A DNA stretch of 64,000 bases from Pyrus communis (taxonomy: Eukaryota > Streptophyta > Magnoliopsida > Rosales > Rosaceae), in assembly GCF_963583255.1 (NCBI RefSeq), contig NC_084805.1, positions 10,532,827 to 10,596,826 on the forward strand, given 5' to 3'. This document shows positions 1 to 11,055 of this stretch, piece after piece. Under the pieces are notes generated by a model. The model was not told where the DNA came from. It did not search any database and saw only the letters and a list, made by a program, of their open reading frames with translations. Each line of letters starts with the position of its first letter. Within the stretch, counting starts at the first letter, position 1. A program made the position numbers and the translations under genes.

Positions 1-1074
1 ATAGCCCACGGCATTGGCAGATTCCCACCCTCCGTTCTCAATTAATTGAGGGCATTGATCAGATTGGTGTCCTTGAATGGAGCATACACCACAGATTATA
101 GTTCCTTGCGTCTTAGGGCCTTCAACAAACTGCGATAACATAGACGTAAGGTTAGCCATCTGGGATTGTAACTCAGAAATAGAACTTACCTCATTTACAT
201 GTTGTGGCCGTGGGGTGTCTCTCTGCCCAACACCTTCATATTGTTGTGCATTGAGTGCTCGATTAGCAATGAGAGTTTTGGCATCCCTAGGCGTCTTGTC
301 CACTAGAGCTCCTCCCGCGGATGCATCCAACATTTGCCGTTCAAGTGGTAAAAGGCCTTCGTAAAAATATTGAAGAAGTAGCTCCTCCTTCATCTGGTGC
401 TGTGGACATGAAGCAACAAGAGATTTAAAACGTTCATAATACGTAGGAAAAGATTCACCTTGGCTTTGCTGAATTCCACTAATCTTCTTGCGAAGAAGAA
501 TGACTCGTGATGTCGGAAAGAACTTCTCTAAGAAGGCTCGCTTCATACTCTCCCATGATGTGACAGTTCCGGGAGCCAACTCATACAACCAATCCTTGGC
601 CTTCTCTACCAAAGAAAAAGGAAAAACCTTCATCTTCAATATGTTGCTGTCCACGTTCACCGGTGTCATACTTGAGCACACCACCTCGAATTCCTTTAGA
701 TGCTTGTTCGGATCCTCCATGGCCAACCCATGGTATTTCGGAATATGGTGGAGCAAGCTGGACTTCAACTCAAATTCATCGGTCTTCTCAGGGGCTGCCC
801 TAGGGTATTGGATGCAAAGAGGTGCTGCATTGGCCAAACCCGAGGCAGAAAGTTCCTTGATGGTTCGATTGTCCACTGCCATGGTTGGTACTTCCTCTTC
901 AACCCTTGCCGTGGCCTCCTCTTCAACCTCAACTTCAACTTCTTGCTCTTCTAATTCAGGTTCGGGACTAGGAGGATTAGACGCTTGCGATTTCTTTTTC
1001 CTTCTCAAAATCCTCTCGAAATCACCGTCAAAGTCGGAGATATGCTCACGAACAGGTTGTGAGCCACGGGTCAT
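1..1074 (-). CDS. Athila-like Ty3/gypsy gag polyprotein, partial (runs off left edge)
   Basis: Reading leftward from an ATG at 1074-1072 there is an uninterrupted frame of 358 codons to base 1. The protein starts MTRGSQPVREHISDF, has an acidic E/V-rich stretch (about residues 35-60), and then a typical retrotransposon gag capsid region (WLYELAPG, FLEKFFPTSR, YYERFKSLVASCP, QYFYEGLL). Near the end is a CCHC zinc knuckle with the spacing C-x2-C-x4-H-x4-C (CGVCSIQGHQSDQC). Gag packages the element RNA into virus-like particles in the cytoplasm. The ATG lies about 160 bases inside the tRNA-Asp primer site, the expected place for the first gene of the element whose LTR is at 1254-3410. The assignment to Athila rests on the tRNA-Asp primer and gag style, recalled rather than searched. 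No stop or frameshift is visible, unlike every other retroelement frame here. Confidence 0.85.
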   Translation of the reverse strand, partial: MTRGSQPVREHISDFDGDFERILRRKKKSQASNPPSPEPELEEQEVEVEVEEEATARVEEEVPTMAVDNRTIKELSASGLANAAPLCIQYPRAAPEKTDEFELKSSLLHHIPKYHGLAMEDPNKHLKEFEVVCSSMTPVNVDSNILKMKVFPFSLVEKAKDWLYELAPGTVTSWESMKRAFLEKFFPTSRVILLRKKISGIQQSQGESFPTYYERFKSLVASCPQHQMKEELLLQYFYEGLLPLERQMLDASAGGALVDKTPRDAKTLIANRALNAQQYEGVGQRDTPRPQHVNEVSSISELQSQMANLTSMLSQFVEGPKTQGTIICGVCSIQGHQSDQCPQLIENGGWESANAVGY

Positions 1075-1230
1075 AAACTAGTACCTGCACACACGGCACA
1101 AGTAAGGAAATAAGGTGCCACACACGGCACAAAAACAAAACACACACACACGGTGTAAAAAAATTAAAACAAAACAGAAACTAAACAATTTAAACAAGAC
1201 TCAAGACAAGGGATTAGCAACTTTGCTAAT

Positions 1231-1247
1231 CCCCGGCAACGGCGCCA
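1231..1247 (-). other. Primer binding site, tRNA-Asp type
   Basis: On the minus strand the bases TGGCGCCGTTGCCGGGG match the complement of the 3' end of plant tRNA-Asp (…CCCCGGCAACGGCGCCA). The site lies six bases inside the LTR end at 1254, which fixes the orientation and the LTR boundary of the left-pointing element. A tRNA-Asp primer is characteristic of Athila elements. Confidence 0.85.
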
Positions 1248-1253
1248 AAAATT

Positions 1254-3410
1254 TGATGTGAAAATTATGTTGACACACAAATTAAACCCTATTTGTGACA
1301 ATTGTAGTAATGAAGTAAGTAGGGATCGTTCTAACCGGGGATTAACTAGGGGTGCTAATCTAATTTGAATTGACTCAAAAACACAAAAACTAAAATTTAA
1401 TTTGGTCGAATTTGAAAGTGTTTATGACTCCAAATGCTTAAAAACACAAAATAAAACAAATACGAATGACTATGACTCAACAAAATATGGGGGGATTGTG
1501 GTTGGATGAATTTAAACTAAATGGGCAGATTGTAAAGAAAATAGATTCTAAGACAAAATTTGGATGAATCAATGGATGATGGGATAGCTAAGGGGTTCTT
1601 CTCCACACATGAAATATATGCAACGTAAATCAATTTCCAATTATCAATCCAATAAGTTGTGAACCTCGACACTCCAAGTTAATTAGGTCCGCTTAAATTA
1701 ACCTTCAGATTTCCCTAGAATCATTGAATTGGATGAATATGCATCGCAAGCAAATTATTCCTAACAAATTCTCTATATGAACAGCATGATAAAGATATAA
1801 GTTAGAATCATTACGTTCTTTGGAAATCATAAGCATCGACAAGGCATTTGTAACTATGAAAAGCATGATACGCTTGCCAGGAATCTACTTAACATGATCG
1901 TGACTAGCAACCTTCACTACTTGTGAATATAAATTCATAACGATTAGGTGAAACAAACTTATATCCTAGCATCAAATTCAAGCATGCAAATTAAGCGTGC
2001 ACTCTCAATCAACATACAAGAATAAGTTTTAAATCAAACGGTTAAGCAAATTGTATTCAAAACTTATGCAACGATAATTGGAAGTAATCAACTTATTTCA
2101 CATATATAATCATGGTTTCGAATCACCCCCTAGCTAACTAGGGGGTTTAGCCTCTCATGTTCACAAAAAGAGAAATAAAATTGAATTTAAACATAACGAA
2201 CAAAGGATTGATTACACCTAGAACGCCCAATGAATCCACTTGAATTTCTGCGCGTCTAAGCTCCTCTTTTCTCTTCTCCTTGCTGCGGCAGATTGGTTGT
2301 GGTTGGTTTTTGGATGTGTTTCGGGGTTATAGATGGATTTAGGGAGGTAAAGGTGTGCGGCAAGGTTGGTGAATGGTGTGGAATGGTGTGGAATAGAGTG
2401 GGGAGTGGGGGAAGGTGCGGCTGTCCAGAAAAATGGGATATGGTGCTGCGGCTGTTTAAGAAAAAGGGTGAATGGTTGGCTGCGGATTGGTGTGGTGGCA
2501 GCACGGCAATAATGGGAGGCTAATGATTATGCAATATGGGTGATAATGGCTACGGCAGCATGGAGAAAAAGGTGAATGGGAGGTTGTGGCTGTGATTTTT
2601 TTTTGTATGAAGGCTGAATCAATTATGGGCTTGGGCGGTGAATGGCTTAGAGAGAAATTAGGTTGTGACGGCTAGTGAATTAGGGTGAATAGATGCGGCT
2701 ATTAGGGTCAATGGTAACAATGGGGTCCATGATAGAATAATCACGGCTTAGATCTTCTTTTTTGGTTTATTAGGGTAGATGATAAATGGGGGGAGGCCAC
2801 GGCTTTTAGTGGAAAAAAAGGGATAGATTCTTGCGGCTGCTAGGTTATTTGGTGGCTGAAAAATATGAAAAGTAATAATGAGAGGTCCCTAAGGTGCGGC
2901 TAGGTGGTGGAAAACCTAGGGTTTAAGAAAATCAAACCCTAATTTATTTTGGTGAATTAGAATTAAGTTAAAAGCTTCTAGAATTAGGAAATAAAATCAG
3001 AAATTAAAAGGGATGGCTGCAAGGTGCGGCTAGGGTTATGGTTTTGTGTCCTAAAATGCATACAAGGCCGTCAAAGTGGCTAAAAAATACGGACGTTTAA
3101 GTTTAGGAAAGGTTACCAAAATGGGAAACTTAGGGTTAACTTTCCTTCTTCAAATAGGAAACCTTGTTTGAGTAGGATTCCTCGTTTTGGTAAGAATTCA
3201 TCGTTGGAGTACGAATTCGTCGTTTCTTCAAGTCTTCAACTCATTCATTCCTCTTTCGCTCCAAAAGACTCCAATTTGCATCTTCTTGCACACTTTGGCC
3301 TTATAATCTGAAAATACACAAAAGTAGCCTTAAACACTAAAATAGCTAAGTAAACACAACATAAAGGCACGAGAACAAGCTAATTAAGTCGCATGAATAT
3401 GCTCCTATCA
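1254..3410 (-). mobile_element. 5' LTR of left-pointing Athila-like element (2157 bp)
   Basis: Read on the minus strand it begins TGATAGGAGCATATTCATGC (at 3410) and ends TTTTCACATCA (at 1254), next to the primer site. The same beginning occurs at 26718, 45428 and 63135 on the plus strand and, diverged, at 21205 on the minus strand, so it is a family of LTRs. The part from about 2240 to 3060 is unusually rich in GCGGC/GCCGC repeats, unlike the other copies. A GC hairpin lies at 2126-2145. The LTR interrupts a chromovirus coding frame exactly at 3410/3411, so its target duplication should be GTGAT; the other side lies outside the window. Confidence 0.85.
2126..2145. repeat. GC hairpin inside Athila-family LTR
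   Basis: CCCCCTAGCTAACTAGGGGG is a nearly perfect inverted repeat in an AT-rich context. Equivalent hairpins with a changed loop occur in the LTRs at 27796-27813 and 46884-46900. Confidence 0.7.
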
Positions 3411-3620
3411 GTGATACCTCCTCAACCATTGGAAATAAATATGAATTTGACATATGATGAGGAACCAGTAACGATTTTGGATTGGAATGAAAAGCTTCTG
3501 AGGAACAAGACTGTGAGATTAGTGAAAGTTTTGTGGAGGAATCACTCAGTGGAGAAGGCTACTTGGGAGACGAAGGATCGGATAAGTGATTTGTATCCCC
3601 GCTTGTTTTATGATTACTAG
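3411..3620 (+). pseudogene. Tekay/Del-type chromovirus integrase C-terminus with chromodomain
   Basis: The frame from 3411 gives 69 residues ending at a TAG at 3618-3620. It reads VIPPQPLEIN…LTYDEEPVTILDW…LRNKTVRLVKVLWRNHSVEKATWE…LYPRLFYDY. This is the C-terminal chromodomain tail typical of plant Tekay/Del chromovirus integrases, which bind histone marks to guide integration. The frame starts abruptly at the end of the Athila LTR, so the rest of pol must lie left of that insertion, outside the window. It is followed by the usual untranslated GGGGACGAAATTTT motif (3645-3658), a polypurine tract and the 3' LTR. Confidence 0.85.
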
Positions 3621-3660
3621 CGGTTTGTTTTGTTGTGTAATTTCGGGGACGAAATTTTCT

Positions 3661-3673
3661 TAAGGTGGGTAGG
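3661..3673 (+). other. Polypurine tract of chromovirus
   Basis: TAAGGTGGGTAGG lies directly before the TGTGATAGCCCGTCCC start of the LTR at 3675. This is the standard plus-strand primer arrangement of Tekay/Del elements. Confidence 0.75.
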
Positions 3674-3674
3674 T

Positions 3675-5899
3675 TGTGATAGCCCGTCCCAAATTATTTG
3701 TAACGTTAGTGTGAAAAGACGATTTTGCCCCTGGATGTTAATTAGCGTTGTAGGGTGTTTGATTTGTTTTGGTTGATGGGCTGCCATTTGCACCACACAC
3801 ACACACTCACACACACCCATCCTTTTTTCCCCGTGACTCCCTCTCTCTTATTTCTCTCGGATTTTTCTTCCATTCCTTTACAAGTGTATTGACGAACTTC
3901 AAAACCAACCTTTCACACATGGATCAACGTCTAGGAGTTAAGATTCTAACTCCTTGTAAGCTCCTGAGTTCATCCATACCATTTTTAGAACTTGAAACCC
4001 TCGAAAACCCTAGAACCAAAGAACCCAGTTTTCATGCACTCGTGATCGCGGAGGTTTCATCGAGTTTTGAGGTTATAGGGAGCTTTAGAATCTTCTCACG
4101 AAGCTCAGGGAACAAGTTTGATGGATTTTGGACGTCGGGATAGCAAGTTCTAAGGTTGGCCGGATTTTGCGAGATTTCTCCGGTGAGATTCCGGCATTTT
4201 TGGGGCTTCAAAGTGGTAAGGTTTTGTTATACTCATTGTAAGCTTCATTTTTGGTACAAATTTCATGGAATTTGGTTAAGAAATGAAGAACATATGAAGA
4301 TTTGAAATTTTTTCCAGTTTCCGGCAACGCAAACGGGGGCCCGCGGCGGCTCTGGCGAGGATCAATGGTGAAGACGGCGAATATTCCGTCAACTCTGACA
4401 GAATATTCCTAACGGCAGTTAACAGCATCATGTTAATTTTAACGGAATATGCTTGCTTTTGGACGGAATATTCCCTAACGCCGTTAGGGATTCCGTCCGT
4501 GTGCCAAGCATGTGCTTGCTCGTGGCCGGTGCGTGGGGGTGCGTGAGACCTCAGAAAATTATTTTAAAAATATGGGGATGTTCGTGAGGTTGAGTAGATC
4601 ACGTTGGTATATCCAAACACCCCATTTGAGCATTGTATTAGAAGTTATTACCTAGTTTTGGTTATGTGCTTTAAATTGACGTTTATATAATTGTTTCACA
4701 TATAGGTGAGACCTTTCCTGAGGACGAGCGCAGTCACTCAAGGCTTGGGGGTTATGACCCTTCAACATACCATTGAGTGGGCTTTTGGTTTTCAATATAT
4801 ATCTATATACTTGATTTTTTTCCCAGAAAATTCATTTTAAATGAAAGTATGTTTTGAAGTACCATGCCAAGTATTCATATGTTTTATACATGCATTAATA
4901 GTTGCATATATTTATGATTGATCATGTGGACGCTTAGGTAAGTACCAGGTGAGTTATCGAATGTTTATGTAAATTGAGGATTATGTGAGATGTTTAGAGA
5001 GCTCATTAACCTGCACCCTGGTGTTAGTGCTCCGCCAAAGTTGAGGGCCTAGCCTTCACGTGGTCATTCACCTCTCGCACCACACACACCTAATTTGGAT
5101 CCAAGGCAGGTGCCAGCCTGTCGTACTGACCACTTTATGTGGTTCCAACTTGTAGGTGACTTGCGATGCTTACACAGCCTTCACGTGATTGTCACACTAG
5201 AGCATATTTATTTACTCCCAACTTGTTGTACAGACCACTTTAGGTGGTTCCAACTCATGTGCAGGCATATTGTTGATGAGATAGATATACTGAAATGTGG
5301 ATTTGATCTCTAAATTCAACCGTACAGGTCACGTTAGGTGACTCTGGTTGATATATCATTTGCATTGATTTATATCACCTAGATTACATATTTCATATTG
5401 AGATATTTGGCATGGTATATTCATGATTAAATCTTGTTGAGCATGGTTTTGAGATACGAATATATTTTATTTTCTGGGAAATTATGAAAGTTTTACAGAG
5501 AAGGGTTAGAACTTTTGAGAATGAAATGATTTTGAAAAGCTTTGTTTTTGCCCACTTACACTTTCTGTTTTGTGCCCCTCCAGGTTTTAGGTAGAAGTGC
5601 TTTGGTGGCTCACGAGGACTTTGACGGTGGTTCTGATAGAACATCACAAATGTAGGATCACCTTTGGGTGTTGTCTAATTAGTATTCGTTCTTCTGGACT
5701 GCACTTAGGCTTTATGTGCTCTAAATTTTGTCTATCACTTTTAGTCTCACACTAGCATGTTACTTTTACTAGTTTATCTAGTAGTTTGGTTTTTATTTAT
5801 TCATACTTTTATTATTATTTTTTTCTTCGGCACTGTACACATGGCTACGTCACCCTCGCGTGACGGCCAACACGCCTTGATTTTGGTCAGGTTGTGTCA
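3675..5899 (+). mobile_element. 3' LTR of Tekay/Del-type chromovirus
   Basis: It begins TGTGATAGCCCGTCCC right after the polypurine tract and probably ends …GGTTGTGTCA at 5899. Inside are a CA-rich leader (3788-3818), a cluster of GGAATATTCC motifs (4379-4474), blocks of the type CTTCACGTG and TTGGATCCA (5000-5320), the CCCCTCCAGG motif (5575-5585), and a terminal GACGGCCAACACG block (5861-5873). The same blocks recur at 53287-56112, showing one LTR family. The right end is inferred from this comparison and could be off by tens of bases. Confidence 0.7.
4379..4474. promoter_or_regulatory. Cluster of heat-shock-element-like palindromes in chromovirus LTR
   Basis: GAATATTCC occurs at 4379-4387 and 4401-4409, and GGAATATTCC at 4465-4474, with a half site (GGAATAT) at about 4444. 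Each contains GAAnnTTC, the core of the heat-shock factor site. A palindromic block (CTAACGCCGTTAG, 4475-4487) sits beside them. Function is inferred from motif only. Confidence 0.3.
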
Positions 5900-6661
5900 G
5901 TTATAATGCTGAGAATTACTAACTTACCTTGGTAAGATCATATATATTACTGCTCATCATGCATGCTACACTGGTGTTTATACTCACCCAGGGCTAGGAC
6001 TAGCCTTCACGTGTATGTTTACATCTCACCGTTACGCTCACCTTGGATCCATGGTAGGTGCAAGTCATGTCCTAGATTGCTTTAGATAATTAGGACTTGT
6101 ATGTGATGCACATAGCGCCAGTCTTCACGTGATCATAGTACTAGAGCGTAAATCATTATTACACCAAGTCCTGTTCATGTCAGCATATCTTTGCCTGAAC
6201 TCGTGTGGCAGGATATGTTGATGAGCACCAGATGTTATATGTTTCATATGCCAAATATTGTGAATAATTGCATTTTCGAGATATTACTGTTTACGGTAAG
6301 TATTTTCATACTATGCGTAGTATGTTATATTTGGAAACTATATTTTATTTTACTGCGACTGCGAGGGATTATTACATTTTAGAAAAAGGTTTTACAAAGC
6401 TTTGTTTTTAGGTCCACTCACCCTTGTTTTTCGCCCCTCTAGGATTTAATGACAGAGCTGTACTTTACTTATGCTCTAACATCACGCGTGAAAATGAGTT
6501 CAATCCCGCACACATGCGCACTCTCTCATTTAGTCACTTTTAGGTTTAAATTTATTCATATTTTCAACCTCACTACACTTTATGGCTTTGTCACCTTATT
6601 TGTGTCGGCCAACACAACTCAACTCGAAGTCCAGATGGACATTACGGGTCGGTGTATGTCA
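5900..6661 (+). mobile_element. Second, truncated chromovirus LTR piece
   Basis: This segment repeats the 3' part of the preceding LTR in diverged form: CTTCACGTG blocks (6006, 6124), CTTGGATCCA (6043), a CGCCCCTCTAGGATTT motif (6433-6448), GTGTCGGCCAACACA (6601-6615), and a terminal GGGTCGGTGTATGTCA ending at 6661. It directly abuts the first LTR. A similar pair exists at 53287-57966. Boundaries are approximate. Confidence 0.55.
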
Positions 6662-6663
6662 CA

Positions 6664-6665
<2 letters not shown>

Positions 6666-6696
<31 letters not shown>

Positions 6697-6697
6697 T
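6666..6697. repeat. GT/TA microsatellite
   Basis: About ten GT units followed by TA units, immediately after the LTR end. Confidence 0.9.
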
Positions 6698-7425
6698 TTA
6701 CATTTTTCTCATTTCTATATCAATTATTATTAATTATGTACTAAAACAAAAACACTAAGAGTAGAGAATGTAATCACGAGCATTTGAATATTTTTTTTCT
6801 TCACATTTTCACACTTGTACATTAATTAATATGATATTTTTATTTGTTTTGAACTCCCATAAAGACATTGTTCATGAGAGTTTGTAAGGTTTTGAAAATC
6901 CAAACGACAATGTACCCATCGTCTAAGCGTAAATAATGCGATCATGAGCGTTTGCTTGAATGTGCAAGCCATACAATGTACAATAATTGTTACACTCATA
7001 ACTTTTTTCCATTCTTTCAAGTTGGAGGTTGTGATTTTAATGTACTTTGTTTCCGAATGTAAGTCAAGGAATACCGAATAAGGGACTATCTACGTACGAA
7101 AATGAACCCTTTATCATTGTCACCGATGCCGATACACGATTAGAACTAATTGTCAAAGCCTTAAAAACAAGCTTGTGGGAATGGGTTGTGTAACTAAAAG
7201 CCACAATGTTGGTCTAGAGACCGACCACCATTCTCGAACTGAGCTGCATATGAGCACAGGCTATTCGCGAACCGACTGGCATACCAAAATACTAGTCTAC
7301 TTTTTCCTCCATATCCAACCAAATATGCAGATTTAGGGTGAAATTCTAAATCCTAATCCACTCAGTTATCAAATAGTCACATAATTAAATAGAGAAGTGG
7401 GATAGAGGTTTGGTTAGATTGTTTT
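6698..7425. other. No recognisable feature
   Basis: AT-rich unique-looking sequence between the chromovirus LTR piece and the Copia-type element. Only short random frames and no familiar motif. Confidence 0.6.
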
Positions 7426-8238
7426 TGTAGGATTTATACACCCAATATAGGGTGTATTATCGATATGTGGTATTTGTCATTGTAGATTTTCTAATTTAAG
7501 GTTTCAACGTATATTTCATATATTCTGTGTACAAGAGTGAGACCGGGTATATATGAGAAGAGAGAGGGAAGAGAGATGGGAATGATGGCTGCTGCAAGCA
7601 ACCGATAAGAAAGAACAAGACATGTTGCCTACCTAATCTAAACTTTACACCAAGACATTACCCCAATTAGTCTTCTCCATTAAATCAAGGGAAAGTTGAT
7701 TTACAATAATACATTTAGCCTTATCCTTACCCTAGAGATTACATTGAGCTTTACCTTAGAGATTCACCCTAGGGGTCACCCTTGGTAGCAGACTCTAGAG
7801 GCTGGGAAAGAACACACTTCAACAACAATCACACATTGACCATTTCCCTTTTCTCTCTTCCATCCTAACCACTATATAAAGAAGGCTTTGGGAAAGAAGA
7901 AAATACACCAACAAAAACAATTCTTTTAGCTCTAGAGAGGAGATAATGCTGTCCACTCTCAGTAATCTTTTTCTTTCTTAGTTTAGCCTCTAGGGTATCA
8001 CCTTTATCCTAGGATTAGGAGGCTACTAAGAACTACGATGGTTTGATCCCTGTGCATTAGCATAAGGTACGTAGGCAATCTAATGAGACTAGATGCAACC
8101 GAATCCTCCCTTGGATGACGCTTTCCTTTGTGGTTTGTGCAACGGTTTGTAGGAACGGAACGATGATCCAAAATTCCCTAATTCCGCAAGGTATGTCCTA
8201 TATCAAATTCCTTATATTATTAGTACGAATTCCCAACA
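7426..8238 (+). repeat. 5' LTR of the LARD-like element, with about 353 extra bases
   Basis: It matches the 3' LTR except for bases 7479-7831, which are absent there: the 3' LTR runs directly from TTTGTC into CACATTGACC. It includes a TATA-like ACTATATAAAG at 7872-7882, conserved in the other LTR, so transcription should start about 30 bases later. Confidence 0.8.
7479..7831. other. Extra segment present in only one LTR
   Basis: About 353 bases in the 5' LTR without a counterpart at 18691/18692 in the 3' LTR. It contains a purine run (AGAAGAGAGAGGGAAGAGAG) and no clear terminal repeats. It could be an insertion here or a deletion in the 3' LTR. Confidence 0.6.
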
Positions 8239-8239
8239 G

Positions 8240-8253
8240 TGGTATTAGAGCCA
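8240..8253 (+). other. Primer binding site, initiator-Met tRNA type
   Basis: TGGTATTAGAGCCA lies one base inside the LTR end. It differs at one position from TGGTATCAGAGCCA, the usual Copia primer site. Confidence 0.8.
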
Positions 8254-9331
8254 TAGTGCTCGTTCCTCGATTTACAATTTGATGTAAATTGTGAGAACCA
8301 CTATATCCACCATGATTGCATAAGCCCCAAAAAATCACGTTTTGATTTGTTGTGTTTTTTGAGGATTTCTTTTGAGAAATATGTTATTTTAAGTGTGAGA
8401 ATCATTCCCTCAAAACTTCGTTCAAATATTTGTGATTTCTTGAAAATTTCAGTTTTTTTTTCCAGTCGTTTTGCGAGCTGATTTTAGGGCACATGTAGCT
8501 GATTTTTCTGTAGTTTTTTGTTTGGGGTTTGTAATCGGCCACATAAGCTTCAAAAACATATACACGTCATTTTGACGACTATTGAAGAAGATATGCCTTC
8601 ACAAACATCCGTTAGCGAATATGTAAAAACTGGGATTTCTGCAGAAGACTTGGAGGAAAAAAAACACGTGATTTTATGTTCAGATTTGGGAGCTCTTTTT
8701 CATGCTATTAGAGTCCCTTTTTGGAATTTGTTCCTGAAACAGAAGTTGTAGCTCGTAATCTGGGCTTTCCATTGGTATACGATACGCATCAAACGGATGC
8801 ATATCGAGTCAGATATGATCTTGGGCAATTGGCCTTACGAAATTAAAAATCTGGGATTTTCAGATTTCTTGGAGGAAGATAATATCTAATATTTTGAGAT
8901 ATTGTGTTAGTTTAAATTACTCGTCTCAATTCAGTATTTTAAACAGGATATTATATCATTTTAATTGCTCCTTTTGAGACTTGAGCATTTAAATGGAGAA
9001 AAATATTCTTTTGTAGAATATTATTTCATGAGATTAATTCTAATTAGATGGTACTAAATTTGGATTTAAAGAGATACTGGTATCTTAATTAAAAGTAATA
9101 TGTGTGTAAAAAGTAAGTTGGGTGTAGAAAAAGATTGTATGGGTTCAAATAAAATTTCCCTATTTTTAATGCTTAAGTAGATAACTGCCTCTCATGTAAT
9201 TAGAGCACAAGGCTCTATCACGGGGTGAAATGTTTGGCTATAATCGAATGTTTCTAATGCTCCTAGGAATTGGATACATTTTGACCCTTAAGAGAGCTCG
9301 AAAATTAAGGAAATGCCCTACGTGGCATGCT
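8254..9331. other. Non-coding interior of LARD-like element
   Basis: AT-rich leader and interior sequence. The longest frame (8518-8751) resembles nothing I recognise. Confidence 0.5.
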
Positions 9332-9336
9332 AAAAG

Positions 9337-11050
9337 TGTTGGAAATGTGCCCTAAATCCAATCATATGGTGATACTTTACGGACATTTCACATGTTAAAC
9401 TAATCTAGTTTAATATAAAGGGCAAAGATTATTGTTTAAAGCCGTCTCATATAAATGATATATGCTTAAACGATAAGTCCAAGCAATACGTAATTGGTAG
9501 AATGTGATCTAAAGAAGTTAGATTCATGAGACCATTCTCTTTTGTATACATATCCTAAACGTTCCTGATCATAGGATTGCCAATTGGGCATTGACAGTCC
9601 GTTAAGATTAGTACGTGCTATGTCTTCTTTTAGAGAGAGTGACTGGTCTCGAGTCATTGGTGTGAATGACACCAAGACAAGCATGTAGGTGCTTAATAGA
9701 GAATGAGTCCATTGAATTCGATCAACAAGGAGTTCTTATACTCATGTTACATGAGAACTCATGGTTGGGATAATGCAAAGTAGTCATTTGACTTGAGGCA
9801 TCATAGTTGTCTTATGGTTAGGTCCTTGATCTTTGACTATATCAAGGACACTTTGTCAGAGGGTGTCCACGACATAGTTGGGGTTAAGCCATTTAGCCAT
9901 GGAGGCAAGTGAATGCACAACAAGGGATCTCTAACCTTCATACCATTTGAGGGAGAATTCTATATGATATGATTAAGAATCTCTGGTCAAAGTATGAATG
10001 AGATTTAGGAAGTCTTTCCAAATCAGTTCAAGGTAATCATATAAGTAAGAGAACCATATTGGATAGTAGACATGAATAGACTATCAAACCAAACAATTTG
10101 GTCAAGAGTATTATATTAGAGAAAGATCGTATTGCATTGTAATCCCAAACCGAATAGGTTCTCCACCTATTCTGATTAGCTTGGGTAGCCACGACATACT
10201 ACTAGGTGTCACTTATGGTTTGTGGAAGCCCTAAAGATGAGTAAGGATAATTAAATTGTTTAATTATTTATGGCTAGGATTAATTAATATGTTAATTAAT
10301 TAAACGAATAAGTTCGTTTTAGACCTCGAGTTAGTTTTGGGCCTCAAGTCCAATGGGCTTCGAATGTCAAGTCCAATAACTCAAGTTGTATGACAACTTG
10401 AAAAGCACAAAGGGCATGAAAGCCCAATGAACCCGTATGGCTGGCCATAGAGAGTGTAAGGGAGAGTTGGTTTTAATTTCAATTATGCCACTTAATGTAA
10501 GTGGCTACATAAAGGAAATTATAACCCATTCTGTCATTAAGAGTTTTCTAGAGAAAGAAAGAGAAAAACACAAAAGCTCTCTCTTCTCTTAGGAGGCCGG
10601 CCACCCTAAGAAGAATGCACTAGCATCCATTTCTTCCTAGGTCACTCATCTCTTCCTCAATGCTCTCCTTGGTGTAGAAAACTTAGAGTTTCCCTTTCTT
10701 GGGAACTTGGAGAACCATTCCTTCATCCATATCCAAGAAGTCATGGAGCTAAGAAGCAAAGTTCCTCCATCCACATCCATGGAGCCAAGGAGCAAGGAGA
10801 CTAAGGAAAGAAGGCCCTTCACATGGGTGAATATCCTTTGCTAAGCAAAGAGGTGCTTCAAAGGTATAAAAGTTTCTCAACTCTTTTCTTTAAGATTTGA
10901 GTTAAGTTTTGGTTCACCACAACTACTAGGCCTTGAATTTCATGGGTAAAGTTTGTTTTTGAGTGCCTACAAGCATGATTCCGCCTTTAATTGTTAATTG
11001 CATGCATAGATGTTGCTCAAATGAACTAGTTTTCGTAAATTTTTCCTTCA
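9337..11050 (+). mobile_element. Copia-type solo LTR (1714 bp), TSD AAAAG
   Basis: It starts TGTTGGAAATGTGCCCTAAA and ends TTTTCCTTCA, flanked on both sides by AAAAG (9332-9336 and 11051-11055). No primer site follows and no polypurine tract precedes it, so this is a solo LTR left by recombination. The same family occurs inverted at 13394-15238. The interior has a long C-rich leader with repeated CCATCCAT/CCAAGGAG words. Confidence 0.85.
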
Positions 11051-11055
11051 AAAAG

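Noticed and set aside
488..1081. 197-residue plus-strand frame
   Set aside because: It is the antisense shadow of the gag frame on the minus strand, which has the zinc knuckle and correct neighbours.
3769..4143. 124-residue frame after a CA repeat
   Set aside because: It is within the chromovirus LTR leader; no family likeness and not conserved in the second LTR copy.
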